40,437 nt of DNA, taken from assembly GCA_018056765.1 (NCBI GenBank), contig JAGPFA010000003.1:96187-136623 (forward strand), written 5' to 3'. The stretch is from Syntrophaceae bacterium (GTDB lineage Bacteria > Desulfobacterota > Syntrophia > Syntrophales > Smithellaceae). Numbering within the stretch: the stretch's first letter is position 1; every line of letters begins with the position of its first letter. The position numbers were made by a program, and so were the translations under genes. The notes under the pieces were generated by a model. The model was not told the DNA's origin and did not search any database. It saw only the letters and a list, made by a program, of their open reading frames with translations. Below are positions 8,636 to 17,181 of the stretch, piece by piece.

Positions 8636-10189
8636 TCACAACGAGGCGAATGTCTCTTTAAGTTCCCTTTTCAGAATTTTACCCGAAGGATTCTTCGGCA
8701 GTTTATCGACGATAATCACCTTTTTGGGACATTTGAAGCCGGCAAGCCTCTCCCGGCAAAAGGAAATGATGTCTTTCTCGATGAGTGTGACATCTTTCTT
8801 CGGCACGATCACCGCGGCGACAACCTCGATCCATTTGGGGTCGGCCAGCCCGATCACGGCCGCCTCTTCGATACCCGGATACTGGTAGAGAGTTTCTTCC
8901 ACCTCGCGCGAGGCCACATTTTCCCCGCCGGATTTGATCATGTCTTTTTTGCGGTCAACGACATAGAGGTAGCCGTCCTCGTCGAAACGTCCCAGATCTC
9001 CGCTGTGAAACCAGCCGAACTCGAAGGCCTCGGCGGTTTTTTCCGGGTCATTGAGGTAGCCGCTCATCACATGGCCGGAACGGTGAACGATTTCACCCAC
9101 CGTTCCCACGGGAACAAATTTGCCCTCATCGTCCATGAGACGCGTCTCCACGTTAAGCACCGGTTTTCCCGCGGAACCGGGCTTGAGCAACTGGTCTTCC
9201 GGCTTCAAAATGGTCGCCACCGGCCCCATTTCCGTCTGGCCGTAGTAGTTCCAAAGCTTAAGGCCCCGGAAAGTGACGGACAACTGCTTGATGATTTCCA
9301 CCGGCATGATGCTGGCACCGTAGGCGGCTTTTTTGAGACTTCTGTGGTTGTAATTCTTAAACTCCGGATGATTCAGTATGCCGATCCAGACCGTCGGCGG
9401 GGCAAACATATGTGTGATCTGGTACTTTTCGATGAGCCTGATCATTTCCAGGGGATCGGCCCGGTGCATGATGATGTTGGTCGCACCGACATAAAGATAC
9501 GGCATGAGAAAACAGTGCAGTTGTGCGCAGTGGAACAGCGGCAGGGCATGGAGGCTGACATCGTCCGTTTCATACTGGCCGTCGAAAATGCAACTGTGAT
9601 ACTGAGACATCAGAGCGCGATGTGAAAGCATCGCCCCCTTGGGTTTTGATTCGGTACCGCTGGTGTACGGAATCTGCACGGTATCCTCCGCGCCGACCTC
9701 CACCTGGGGCTCATCATAGGGCATCGCCGCCATTTCCGTGATCAGATTGAAAAACCCCCCGGGGACATGGGCGTCTCCCAGCGGGAGGAAACCCCATTTT
9801 TCAACTGTTTTGAATTTATCCAGATCCTTGGAAATAATCGGGTAGAGGATGTCCTCCACAATGAAAATTTTAGAGCCGGAGTGATTGATGACGTAGGCGA
9901 TTTCGTCGGCGTTGAGCATGTAATTTATGGGAACCTGAATGGCGCCGATTTTCGCCAACCCGAGCATACTGATGGGGTAGTAATGTGAATTGTAGGCGTA
10001 AATCGCCACCCGATCACCCTTTTGAATTCCGTAGCTGGTCATCAGATTGGCAAAGCGCCGTGACAGACGCTCCAGATCATAAAATGAAATTTTCAGGTCC
10101 CGGAAAATGATGGCGGTTTTATCTCCGTATTTTGTTGCGGCCCGGCGGGCCATATCTCCGATTGTGTCCCGATAGCAGATATTACTCAT
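8636..10189 (-). CDS. AMP-forming acyl-CoA synthetase (ANL superfamily)
   Basis: This 517-residue cytoplasmic enzyme activates a carboxylic acid with ATP to an acyl-AMP and then an acyl-CoA. ANL motifs are in order: the P-loop YTSGTESKPKG at 175-185, YGQTEMGP in the middle, SGDLGRFDEDGYLYVVDRKK with the conserved Asp and Arg, and the C-terminal PSGKILKREL with the catalytic Lys. Family length is normal (about 510-550). AAAGGA precedes the ATG. It lies 223 bases downstream of a second ligase and 41 bases upstream of a MerR gene, all on the minus strand. The substrate (medium or long fatty acid, or aromatic acid) is not readable from the sequence. The gap to the upstream ligase carries a palindromic repeat, so the pair may not be a simple operon. 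Confidence 0.92.
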   Translation of the reverse strand: MSNICYRDTIGDMARRAATKYGDKTAIIFRDLKISFYDLERLSRRFANLMTSYGIQKGDRVAIYAYNSHYYPISMLGLAKIGAIQVPINYMLNADEIAYVINHSGSKIFIVEDILYPIISKDLDKFKTVEKWGFLPLGDAHVPGGFFNLITEMAAMPYDEPQVEVGAEDTVQIPYTSGTESKPKGAMLSHRALMSQYHSCIFDGQYETDDVSLHALPLFHCAQLHCFLMPYLYVGATNIIMHRADPLEMIRLIEKYQITHMFAPPTVWIGILNHPEFKNYNHRSLKKAAYGASIMPVEIIKQLSVTFRGLKLWNYYGQTEMGPVATILKPEDQLLKPGSAGKPVLNVETRLMDDEGKFVPVGTVGEIVHRSGHVMSGYLNDPEKTAEAFEFGWFHSGDLGRFDEDGYLYVVDRKKDMIKSGGENVASREVEETLYQYPGIEEAAVIGLADPKWIEVVAAVIVPKKDVTLIEKDIISFCRERLAGFKCPKKVIIVDKLPKNPSGKILKRELKETFASL

Positions 10190-10297
10190 CTAAGTGTCCT
10201 TTCCATGTTGTAGCTGTTTTCTCGAGAGCTTTGCCAAACCCTGCCCGACCGGCAATGTTGCATACCGGTGAAAGCCTGCCCGCGCGAAATCGAGGGG

Positions 10298-10352
10298 CCG
10301 GTATCCAGTGTTGCCAAGTGCCTTGGGGATTCCGGGTCAAGCCCGGAATGAC
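10298..10352. repeat. Dispersed palindromic repeat between the two ligases
   Basis: A CCGGTATCCAG segment leads to a perfect inverted repeat, ATTCCGGG-TCAAG-CCCGGAAT (10329-10349), followed by GAC. The organisation matches the palindrome at 12516-12535, which also ends in GAC. This is typical of short interspersed palindromic elements in proteobacterial intergenic DNA. Confidence 0.65.
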
Positions 10353-10412
10353 TGGAAGAGGCATTATTCAAAGATCTCTTCTCCTGAATGCAGCCGGGCA
10401 GTCCTGCGGCTC

Positions 10413-12056
10413 TCAACCAGCCTTGTATTTACTGTCATAGATTTCCTTGAGCTTGTATTTTTGCACCTTGCCGCTGGCGGTCATGGGGTAGTCATCGACG
10501 AATTCCCAGTATTTGGGGATTTTGTGACGGGCGATTTTACCCGTAGAGAATTCAATAAACTCTTCGGCGGTTGCACTCATCCCGTTTTTCAGCTGGATCG
10601 CCGCCAAAACCTGCTCCCCGTAACGCGCATCTGCGACACCCACCACCTGAACATTCATCACTTTGGGATGGGTGAAGAGAAATTCCTCCAGCTCTCGTGG
10701 ATAGATGTTTTCGCCCCCCCTGATGATCATGTCCTTGATCCGGCCGGTCACCTTGAAATAGCCATTTGCATCCACCACACCCAGATCACCTGTGTGCAGC
10801 CAGCCGTCCCGGTCGATGGCCTCTGCCGTGGCCTCCTCCATTTTATAATAGCCGGCCATGATACAGGCGCTGCGGGTGACGATTTCCCCCTGCGTATCCG
10901 GAGGCAGATCAGCACCGGTTTCCGGATCCACGATTTTACCTTCGACATCGGGCAGGAGTCTCCCCACAGTGGAGACACGCAGCTTGATGGGATCGTCGCG
11001 CCGTGTCATCGTCATGACCGGCGAGGACTCGGTCTGACCGAAAGCGATGACAATCTCCGGACAGTGCATAAGCGTGTTTACCTGGTTCATCGTTTCTTCC
11101 GGACAGGGGGCTCCCGCCATAATGCCGGTGCGCAGTGAGGTCATGTCATAGCGGCTGAAGTCCGGATGATTCAGTATATTGACAAACATGGTCGGCACAC
11201 CGTTTATGGCAGTGCATTTTTCGGAGGCGATTGCCTCCAGAGCAGCGCCTGCGTCGAAATACTCAAGCACCACCATCGTCGAGGCGTGATAAACACAGTT
11301 TAGTGTGCTCATCACACAGCCGAAGCAATGAAAGACAGGCACTTGAATGAGCAGCTTGTCTTTTTCGGTCATCCCCATCACGTCCCCGACCATGCGGGCA
11401 TTGTTGACGATATTGTGATGCGTGAGCATGACTCCCTTGGGAAAGCCCGTTGTCCCGGAAGTGTATTGCATATTGATCACGTCGTCATCTGAGAGAGAAC
11501 TCATCCGCTCATCCAGTTCGCTATCCGTAACTTTGTCAGCCATTTCCAGCATCGCGGAAAAACTGAACATGCCCGGCGTCTCTTTCCTGTCGCCGATATA
11601 AACAACGTTTTTCATCTTGGGCAGCTTCGCCGATTGCAACTGCCCCGGCGGGCAATGATCCAATTGCGGCATCACTGTGCGCGCCGTGTCGTAGAAGCTG
11701 ACATCGCGATATGCGTCGATCAGAAAGAGCGTTGTGGAGTCGGACTGCTTTAAGATGTATTCCAGCTCATGAGAACGGTAATTGGTGTTGATGGTGACCA
11801 AAACACCGCCGACCATGCCCAGGGCAAATTGCAGATAGATCCATTCGGGCACGTTGGTTGTCCATACCGACACATGATCTCCTTTTTTGATACCCATGGC
11901 CATCAGCCCACGGGCGACCTTCCGACATTTGTCGTAGAGCTCGCTATAATTCATACGGATATTGAATTGAGTGGATACCAAAGCGGGATTTTCCGGATAA
12001 CGTCCGGCTGTTTCTCTGATAACCTCTCCCAATGTTTTGCTCACAAAACCTGACAT
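10413..12056 (-). CDS. AMP-forming fatty acyl-CoA ligase (FadD/AcsF2-like)
   Basis: This 547-residue ANL enzyme activates fatty or other carboxylic acids to CoA thioesters. The P-loop YTSGTTGFPKG is at 198-208. The AFGQTESSP motif, TGDLGVVDANGYFKVTGRIKD with GGENIYPRELEE, and the catalytic C-terminal Lys in TASGKVQKYKL are all present. It resembles the ACSF2/medium-chain ligase branch more than the ligase encoded downstream, and the two share only the family motifs. They are therefore probably not a recent duplication. AAGAGG precedes the ATG. Its promoter appears to be at 12216-12243, leaving a leader of about 150 bases. Confidence 0.93.
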   Translation of the reverse strand: MSGFVSKTLGEVIRETAGRYPENPALVSTQFNIRMNYSELYDKCRKVARGLMAMGIKKGDHVSVWTTNVPEWIYLQFALGMVGGVLVTINTNYRSHELEYILKQSDSTTLFLIDAYRDVSFYDTARTVMPQLDHCPPGQLQSAKLPKMKNVVYIGDRKETPGMFSFSAMLEMADKVTDSELDERMSSLSDDDVINMQYTSGTTGFPKGVMLTHHNIVNNARMVGDVMGMTEKDKLLIQVPVFHCFGCVMSTLNCVYHASTMVVLEYFDAGAALEAIASEKCTAINGVPTMFVNILNHPDFSRYDMTSLRTGIMAGAPCPEETMNQVNTLMHCPEIVIAFGQTESSPVMTMTRRDDPIKLRVSTVGRLLPDVEGKIVDPETGADLPPDTQGEIVTRSACIMAGYYKMEEATAEAIDRDGWLHTGDLGVVDANGYFKVTGRIKDMIIRGGENIYPRELEEFLFTHPKVMNVQVVGVADARYGEQVLAAIQLKNGMSATAEEFIEFSTGKIARHKIPKYWEFVDDYPMTASGKVQKYKLKEIYDSKYKAG

Positions 12057-12215
12057 AGTGTCACCTCTTCTGATAATTTATTCCGGCATCCGTCCGGTTG
12101 AGTTTTTGCCAACCAGCCACGTGGGTCCATCTTTCCTTGCGGCTGATCTGTAACCTGCACGCACTTTCCTCAAGACTGAAACGTGAACTTATTCCACTTA
12201 ACGTAAACTGGATTG

Positions 12216-12243
12216 AGTATAGACAAAATAATAATTTTGTCAA
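12216..12243 (-). promoter_or_regulatory. Promoter with dyad operator upstream of ligase genes
   Basis: On the minus strand a perfect TTGACA is followed after 16 bases by TATACT (five of six). The 20-base dyad at 12222-12241 has perfect 8-base arms (GACAAAAT/ATTTTGTC) around four bases. It fills the whole spacer and overlaps the -35 box. MerR-family activators characteristically bind a dyad placed between -35 and -10, and a MerR gene lies at the end of this gene set. The spacer is shorter than the 19-20 bases usual for MerR activation, so repression is as likely. Confidence 0.65.
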
Positions 12244-12255
12244 CCTTCTTTTACC

Positions 12256-12470
12256 GCCCTTCGACGAGCTCAGGACAGGCCCTTCGACAGGCTCAGGGCG
12301 AACGGAGGACAAGAAGGTTGAGCTTAGCGCTTTATTACCGTTCGTGCTGAGCCCTAATGCCCGTTCATACTGAGCTTTTACTACCCATTCACGCTGAGCT
12401 ATTACTAACCATTCATGCTGATCTATTACTGACCGTTCATGCTGAGCCTGTCGAAGCATCCTTTAGCCTT
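12256..12470. repeat. Degenerate tandem repeats (about 23-25 nt units) plus heptamers
   Basis: The units TTCGACGAGCTCAGG and TTCGACAGGCTCAGGGC occur in one orientation. Five copies of a TTC(A/G)(T/C)(G/A)CTGA core follow in the opposite orientation at about 12341, 12364, 12388, 12411 and 12436. The last copy continues as GCCTGTCGAAG and then two heptamers (CATCCTT, TAGCCTT). The copies differ from each other, so this is a decayed intergenic repeat and not a CRISPR array. The gene-free stretch 12057-12722 holds this block, the palindrome, the second block and the ligase promoter. I see no gene in it. Confidence 0.75.
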
Positions 12471-12515
12471 AACCACGAGCCACGAGCTATGAGCTATTTG
12501 CACATTATTTTCTGG

Positions 12516-12535
12516 ATACCGGCCTTCGCCGGTAT
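12516..12535. repeat. Interspersed palindrome
   Basis: ATACCGGC and GCCGGTAT form perfect 8-base arms around CTTC, with GGATACC before and GGTATGAC after. It is the same class of element as at 10298-10352. Confidence 0.65.
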
Positions 12536-12578
12536 GACGATATTGACGGATTTTAACGATTGCGACACAGTCTCCAGT

Positions 12579-12692
12579 GGAGGACAAGAAGGTTGAGCTT
12601 CGCGCTTTATTAACGTTCATGCTGAGCCTGTCGAAGCATCCTTTATCCTTTTGCCTTTAGCCTTTAGCCTTTAACCTTTTGCCTTTGTCCTC
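12579..12692. repeat. Duplicate of the repeat block with eight heptamers
   Basis: About 50 bases starting GGAGGACAAGAAGG are a near copy of 12304-12353 with three differences. They run into GCTGAGCCTGTCGAAG and then eight head-to-tail 7-mers of the form NNNCCTT at 12637-12692 (CATCCTT, TATCCTT, TTGCCTT, TAGCCTT, TAGCCTT, TAACCTT, TTGCCTT, TGTCCTC). Confidence 0.75.
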
Positions 12693-12722
12693 AGCTACAA
12701 GCTATCCCCTCTTTTCTTTATA

Positions 12723-13520
12723 CTAATTCATCCTCATCCCGCCGCAGACATTAATCGCCTGACAGGTGATATTTTTTGCCAGCTCCGAGCATAAAAAGAG
12801 CGCCATATAGCCTATATCCTCAGCGGTCTGGAAACGCCTCAAGGGGATGCTTTTACGGATATTCTCCTTCATCTGCTCTTCGGGCTTGCCTGAATATTTA
12901 GCCATCTGCTGGGACAGCGTGCCTCCCTGTTTCTCACCGATGCGGGTATCGATGATGCCCGGGCAGATGCCGTTTACGTTAATATTGTAACGCGCGGCTG
13001 CAAGCCCGATGCCCTGGGTCAGCCCCAGCGCGCCGAACTTCGACGCCGAGTAATGTGTGTAGAAGTCGCTGCCGATGCGGGATGAAGCGGATAGTATATT
13101 GACAATTTTCCCTTCCCGGCGAGGGATCATGTGCTTCAGTGCGGCGCGGCAGCAGTTGTCCACGCCGATGAGGTTGACCTCCAGCGTTTTTCTGAATTCG
13201 TCGTCATTAGACTCGAGATACGGCTTGCTGTACACGATGCCCGCACAGTTGACCAGATGGTCGATTTTGCCGTTTTCTTCCGCGATCCGGCTCATGAGAG
13301 AGTCGATTTCGTCCTTGCTGGTCACATCGAGCCTCACGGCGCGCGCCAGCATGCCGGTTTCATTAATACTATCCGCCTTCGCCCTTGCATCGTCCAGTTC
13401 CATGTCGGCCACATAAACCAGCGCCCCGGCCGCGGCAAAGACATCCGCGATTCCCCCGCCGATTCCTCCGCCGGCTCCCGTTATCAATGTAACTTTCCCT
13501 GTCATGTCGATCCCAACCAT
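12723..13520 (-). CDS. SDR-family NAD(P)-dependent oxidoreductase
   Basis: This is a 265-residue classical short-chain dehydrogenase that oxidises or reduces a hydroxyl/keto group. The nucleotide-binding TGAGGGIG is at 14-21. Asp39 at the end of beta-2 (VYVADME) points to NAD(H). NCAG is at 91-94, and the catalytic residues are Ser144, Tyr157 and Lys161 (YSASK). The C-terminal CGGMRMN replaces the usual VDGG end. Length is typical. AAGGAG lies eight to nine bases before the ATG. It is co-oriented with the acyl-CoA ligases but separated from them by a 666-base repeat region. A 3-hydroxyacyl or hydroxyacyl-CoA substrate fits the context but is not proven. Confidence 0.92.
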   Translation of the reverse strand: MVGIDMTGKVTLITGAGGGIGGGIADVFAAAGALVYVADMELDDARAKADSINETGMLARAVRLDVTSKDEIDSLMSRIAEENGKIDHLVNCAGIVYSKPYLESNDDEFRKTLEVNLIGVDNCCRAALKHMIPRREGKIVNILSASSRIGSDFYTHYSASKFGALGLTQGIGLAAARYNINVNGICPGIIDTRIGEKQGGTLSQQMAKYSGKPEEQMKENIRKSIPLRRFQTAEDIGYMALFLCSELAKNITCQAINVCGGMRMN

Positions 13521-13601
13521 TGCAATGTCTCCTTGTCTGAATTACTATTGGCGGCGACGTTAGCATTTTATAGCTATGAAAGGGTATAAAAAAATCACTC
13601 G

Positions 13602-14333
13602 ATGGCAAACGGGCGGGCTTTAAAAATCCAAGCGGCTTTTTTAGGCTGTTTTCTTTCGTGTTTATGCGGCATGGCCGCCGGGCCGGCTTTTGCCGGCAGG
13701 CCGGCTGCCCATGAGGAAGATCAGATCCTCAAAGATATCCTCAGGCGCTATCAGACCATCTACTCAAAGTACCGCGGCATCGAATCGACCGTGAAAAGTG
13801 TCACGATGGAATACGACACCCGAACCGGCAATATCAAGGGGCAGACGGAAATTGTCATGCACAGAAAAGACTATTTCTACGGCGAGCCGGAAATCAAAGT
13901 TATTTCCTACATAAAAGACGGGCGCGAAAAGAACCCCGCCAGCTATCGCTCATGGGAGATGAAACAAGGTTTTCTGGTCTTCGACTCTGCCGGTCCTGAC
14001 CGCTATGATTTAAAAGTAGCCGGCAAAGAGGAGATCGCCGGGCGCAGTTGTTACAAAATAGAGGTCACACCGAAAAAGGCCACCGCACAGCACTTCAAGG
14101 GGGACATCTACTGCGACGCGGAAACACTTGCCATTGCCCGCACGGACGGGGGGCTGGGCAAGCTCGGTTTTCCGCTGAAGTACTACCGGGCCGTCTTTGA
14201 CTACAGTCATACCGGCCGGTCGTCGATGGTCAAGGCAGGCAGGGTGGAGATACTGGTGGATGTGCCGATTTTCTATCCCCGGACACTGATCGTTACCTCC
14301 ATAGGCGTGCTTTCATCTGCCTATTTTGAGTGA
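13602..14333 (+). CDS. Secreted LolA-like protein of unknown function
   Basis: This 243-residue protein has an N-terminal signal peptide (about 1-31, with a cleavage site near PAFA-G). The mature part reads as a beta-rich domain with a LolA/DUF1571-like flow: an amphipathic helix DQILKDILRRYQTIYSKYRGI, then alternating strands containing GQTEIVMHRKDYFY and AGRSCYKIEVTPKK. No catalytic motif is visible. It probably sits in the periplasm, perhaps binding a lipid or lipoprotein, but this is inference from fold resemblance. The ribosome-binding site is weak (AAAGGG about 20 bases upstream). It is divergent from the SDR gene and convergent with the deoxyhypusine-synthase-like gene, with a terminator between. 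Confidence 0.75.
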   Translation: MANGRALKIQAAFLGCFLSCLCGMAAGPAFAGRPAAHEEDQILKDILRRYQTIYSKYRGIESTVKSVTMEYDTRTGNIKGQTEIVMHRKDYFYGEPEIKVISYIKDGREKNPASYRSWEMKQGFLVFDSAGPDRYDLKVAGKEEIAGRSCYKIEVTPKKATAQHFKGDIYCDAETLAIARTDGGLGKLGFPLKYYRAVFDYSHTGRSSMVKAGRVEILVDVPIFYPRTLIVTSIGVLSSAYFE

Positions 14334-14349
14334 CACGACCCCAATTTAG

Positions 14350-14376
14350 AAAAAGGCGGGGACGCCCCCGCCTTTT
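14350..14376. terminator. Bidirectional intrinsic terminator
   Basis: An 11-bp perfect stem (AAAAGGCGGGG with CCCCGCCTTTT) has a four-base loop, A-rich on the left and T-rich on the right. It can therefore end transcripts from both convergent neighbours. Confidence 0.85.
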
Positions 14377-14421
14377 CCACAATCAAATATCTGTCGACAC
14401 ATCGCCTGTGCCATTACTCCA

Positions 14422-15435
14422 TTAAAATATTTCAGAGAGCTTCCATTTTTTTCGTTTTTTCCAGTTCCCCTGATGATAGGCGTAACTCGCCAGGAGGGGC
14501 AAAGCGGTGGTCGCCTCGGCGTAAACCATCTGCTCGAATGATGAGTCAACCTTGCCCCAGGAATTGGCTTCCTTAAGGGTGGAGCTCGAACAGGCGCCGT
14601 CGCGCACATCGGCTACGGTAATCTGCACCGCGTACTTGTGCATGGGCGCGTCGTGACCGAGTATCTCGGCGCAAACGACGATGTCCTGCGCAAAATTTTT
14701 CGGCACACCGCCGCCGATCATCACCAGACCGGTCGTCCCGGCATGAATTTTTATTTGCGTCAGCTCTCGGAAATCTGCGACGGAATCAATGGAGAGGTGC
14801 CGCTCCGGACGCTCTACCTGGTGCTGGACCAGGCCGAAACCGGCCGAGCTGTCGGAAAAAGCCGGGCAGAAGATGGGCACATTGTTTTCAAAAGCGGCCT
14901 GCACGAGGGAATCTTTCTTTTTGGCATGCCTGGTCAGATAACGCCCCATTTCGGCGATAAACTCACGCGATGAATAGGGGCGCGGCTCGAGGCCGTCGGC
15001 GATCTTTTTGATGGTGCGGTCGCAATGCTGCAGGTCGTCCTCGCTGATGAAGGTGTCGTAAATCCTGTCGATGTACAGACTGCGCAAAAGCCTGTCGTCC
15101 ACGAACGGTGTGCCCTGATAGTGTTTAAAGCCCAGTGCCTCGAAAAAATCCATATCGACAATGGAGGCGCCGGTGGCCACGACCGCATCCACCATGTTGT
15201 TTTTGACCAGATCGACATAAGCCTGCATGCAGCCGGCCGCACTGGTGGAACCGGCCAAGGTCAGGATGATCGCGCATCTCCTGTCTTTGAGCATCCTGTT
15301 GTAAATTTCGGCGGCGTTGGCCAGATCGCGTGCGGAAAAGGACATTTTTTTCATGGCCTCGATCATCTCGACCGAGTTGATTGCCTTGATGTCGATATGC
15401 TCAACTGCTTTTTTTAAAAAATCTTTTTTCTTCAT
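14422..15435 (-). CDS. Deoxyhypusine synthase-like protein
   Basis: This 337-residue protein belongs to the deoxyhypusine synthase family, whose members use NAD to move the aminobutyl group of spermidine to an acceptor. Recognisable blocks are LTLAGSTSAAG (59-69), VVATGAS (85-91), PAFSDSSAGFG (191-201), GGGVPKN (241-247) and NSWGKV (291-296). Lys295 occupies the position of the catalytic Lys that forms the imine intermediate in eukaryotic enzymes (WGK). Bacteria lack eIF5A, so the acceptor must differ. Some bacterial relatives make homospermidine from putrescine or spermidine, and that is the best guess. GGAG precedes the ATG by about nine bases. No polyamine genes adjoin it. Confidence 0.87.
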   Translation of the reverse strand: MKKKDFLKKAVEHIDIKAINSVEMIEAMKKMSFSARDLANAAEIYNRMLKDRRCAIILTLAGSTSAAGCMQAYVDLVKNNMVDAVVATGASIVDMDFFEALGFKHYQGTPFVDDRLLRSLYIDRIYDTFISEDDLQHCDRTIKKIADGLEPRPYSSREFIAEMGRYLTRHAKKKDSLVQAAFENNVPIFCPAFSDSSAGFGLVQHQVERPERHLSIDSVADFRELTQIKIHAGTTGLVMIGGGVPKNFAQDIVVCAEILGHDAPMHKYAVQITVADVRDGACSSSTLKEANSWGKVDSSFEQMVYAEATTALPLLASYAYHQGNWKKRKKWKLSEIF

Positions 15436-15608
15436 GTTATTATTGCTCCATTGCTTTTCTTTATTTTACAGGCTTTTAGAACAGCCCGGGTAAAAAGTCA
15501 ACATCCGTCAGAGGCAAGGGCTTCTCATCCCGCAAATATTGTGCTTAGTTTTTTCTTTTTTCTGGGATATAGAGTCCAAACCATATCAACAACGGTGCAA
15601 AAACAGTT

Positions 15609-17129
15609 ATGGACACTTTCACATTGGCGGCCACCAGCTTCACAATCGCTTTGTCTGTTTTCATCACAGACAAGAAGGACAGGCTGCACATTTCGTTTGC
15701 CGCTTTTTGCCTGGCGGTCTGCGTTGCGGAGATGGCGCTATTTTCCCAGGAGCTTTCCCCTCGTTCTTTCTGGGCGGATATCCGTGAAATCGGGATTCTG
15801 GCGATGGCTCCCCCTGCCGTGTGGTTTTTCCTTCATCTGACCGGCAGCCGCTCCTATTTGATACAGGGATCGGTCGCTTTTACGGCGGCGCTGAGCGCCG
15901 CAGGCATCATGCTGAAGTTTTCGCTGTTCGGGCAGGGGCTTTACTTTCCACCCCTGGCAAGCACCTATGTTCTGGTGGTACTGGCTGTCTGTTACGGCGC
16001 TTTGCTGTGGCACGTAAAGAAACTGCCCCCGGGTCCGGATAAAAGGAGGCTTAAGTATCTTCTGATTGCCTGTGCGATCGCCGCTGTTTTATGCGCCGCC
16101 GCCGGTTGGGGAAATCTGGTGTGGGATTTCCCCCCCGTCACCGGCCTCGTTCTGTCGGCGCTGCTTTATTTCACACTGCTGGTTGTCGCCTATCCTCAGC
16201 TTTCCGCTCTTCATGATTATTTCGCCCGCGCTCTGATCATCTTCGTCAGCACCCTGACGGGGGCTTTTATCTTCTACACAGTTGCCTTCTTTTTCAGCCC
16301 CAGGGGGCTTTCCTTCACCAGCGTCCTGATGGCTTCGTTTCTGATTGTCATTTCCGTCACCCCCGTCAGGATCATACTGAAAAAATTTTTCAGTTTTTTT
16401 TACCCCGACAGCAAAAATGTCTTTACCTCTCTGTATGAGTTCGATGAAAAGCTGGAGAGGGAAAAAACATCATTGCTTGCGGAAATGGCGCCGGTTTTCG
16501 CCCATGAAATACGCAATCCGCTGGGCTCGATCAAGGGTGCGGCCCAGTACCTCGCCTCCGAGTCCCACACCGACGAGCACAAAAAGCTTCTTGGTGTGAT
16601 CATCGAGGAGGCTAATCGCCTCAATACGGTCGTCAGCCGCTTTCTGGACTATGCCCGCCCCTTCCGTGCCGATATTCAGCCGCGTGACATAAACGCCGTA
16701 ATCCGCCGGGCTATCTCCGTCATTGCCGCCAATCGTCTGGCTACGGGCATCACGATCACCGAAGAGCTGAACGAAGGCCTGCCCGCCGTTAAAATTGATG
16801 AGCAGCAGTTTGTGCAGGTCATCATCAACATTGCTTTAAACGCCATTGAAGCCATGCCCGACGGAGGGACGCTTACTTTCTTGACCCAAATAATCGAGAC
16901 AGACGTTTCGGCGGCGGTGGAAATCGTCATTGGCGATACGGGCATGGGCATCGGAGCGGCAGGACTCAAAAACATTTTCAAACCCTTCTACACCACCAAG
17001 GACAGAGGAGTCGGGCTTGGTCTGGCAATTTGCCAAAAGATCATCAAGGAGCATGGCGGCTCCATCCGCGTCAGATCCCAGCCCGGACAGGGAAGCGTTT
17101 TTTACATCCGCCTCAACACGGGCGGCTGA
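15609..17129 (+). CDS. Membrane sensor histidine kinase
   Basis: This is a 506-residue two-component sensor. The first 255 residues hold about seven to eight membrane segments with short loops and no large periplasmic domain, so the stimulus may be sensed within the membrane. A short linker leads to the HisKA domain with the phospho-acceptor His299 in FAHEIRNPLGSIKG. The HATPase domain carries the N box (INIALNAIEAM), G1 (IGDTGMGIG), F box (IFKPFYTTK) and G2 (GVGLGLAI). It lies 52 bases upstream of an NtrC-type response regulator, its evident partner. No ribosome-binding site is clear at the ATG. The arrangement resembles PilS/PilR or other NtrB-type pairs, but the signal and regulon are unknown. 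Confidence 0.91.
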   Translation: MDTFTLAATSFTIALSVFITDKKDRLHISFAAFCLAVCVAEMALFSQELSPRSFWADIREIGILAMAPPAVWFFLHLTGSRSYLIQGSVAFTAALSAAGIMLKFSLFGQGLYFPPLASTYVLVVLAVCYGALLWHVKKLPPGPDKRRLKYLLIACAIAAVLCAAAGWGNLVWDFPPVTGLVLSALLYFTLLVVAYPQLSALHDYFARALIIFVSTLTGAFIFYTVAFFFSPRGLSFTSVLMASFLIVISVTPVRIILKKFFSFFYPDSKNVFTSLYEFDEKLEREKTSLLAEMAPVFAHEIRNPLGSIKGAAQYLASESHTDEHKKLLGVIIEEANRLNTVVSRFLDYARPFRADIQPRDINAVIRRAISVIAANRLATGITITEELNEGLPAVKIDEQQFVQVIINIALNAIEAMPDGGTLTFLTQIIETDVSAAVEIVIGDTGMGIGAAGLKNIFKPFYTTKDRGVGLGLAICQKIIKEHGGSIRVRSQPGQGSVFYIRLNTGG

Positions 17130-17181
17130 AATCAGATCGAGAGTGCTTGATTTAAACGGAAAGTCATAATAGTAAAAAAAG

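Noticed and set aside
8621..9625. Long open frame (334 codons) antisense to the acyl-CoA synthetase
   Set aside because: It is a shadow frame of a gene with clear ANL motifs. The composition is His/Asp-rich and no family is recognisable. The same applies to long antisense frames at 10308-11138, 17293-18159, 18619-19338, 34819-35631 and 36274-37203.
12338..12446. Regularly spaced repeats resembling a short CRISPR array
   Set aside because: The units are contiguous and degenerate with no unique spacers, and no cas genes are present.
12061..12459. Open frame of 132 codons in the intergenic region before the ligases
   Set aside because: It consists of translated tandem repeats (repeated HERSVIDQHEW-like units) and crosses the ligase promoter. 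There is no ribosome-binding site or protein-like composition.
15436..15608. Sigma-54 promoter before the sensor kinase operon
   Set aside because: No GG-N10-GC type element with the expected spacing was seen here or in the other intergenic regions inspected.
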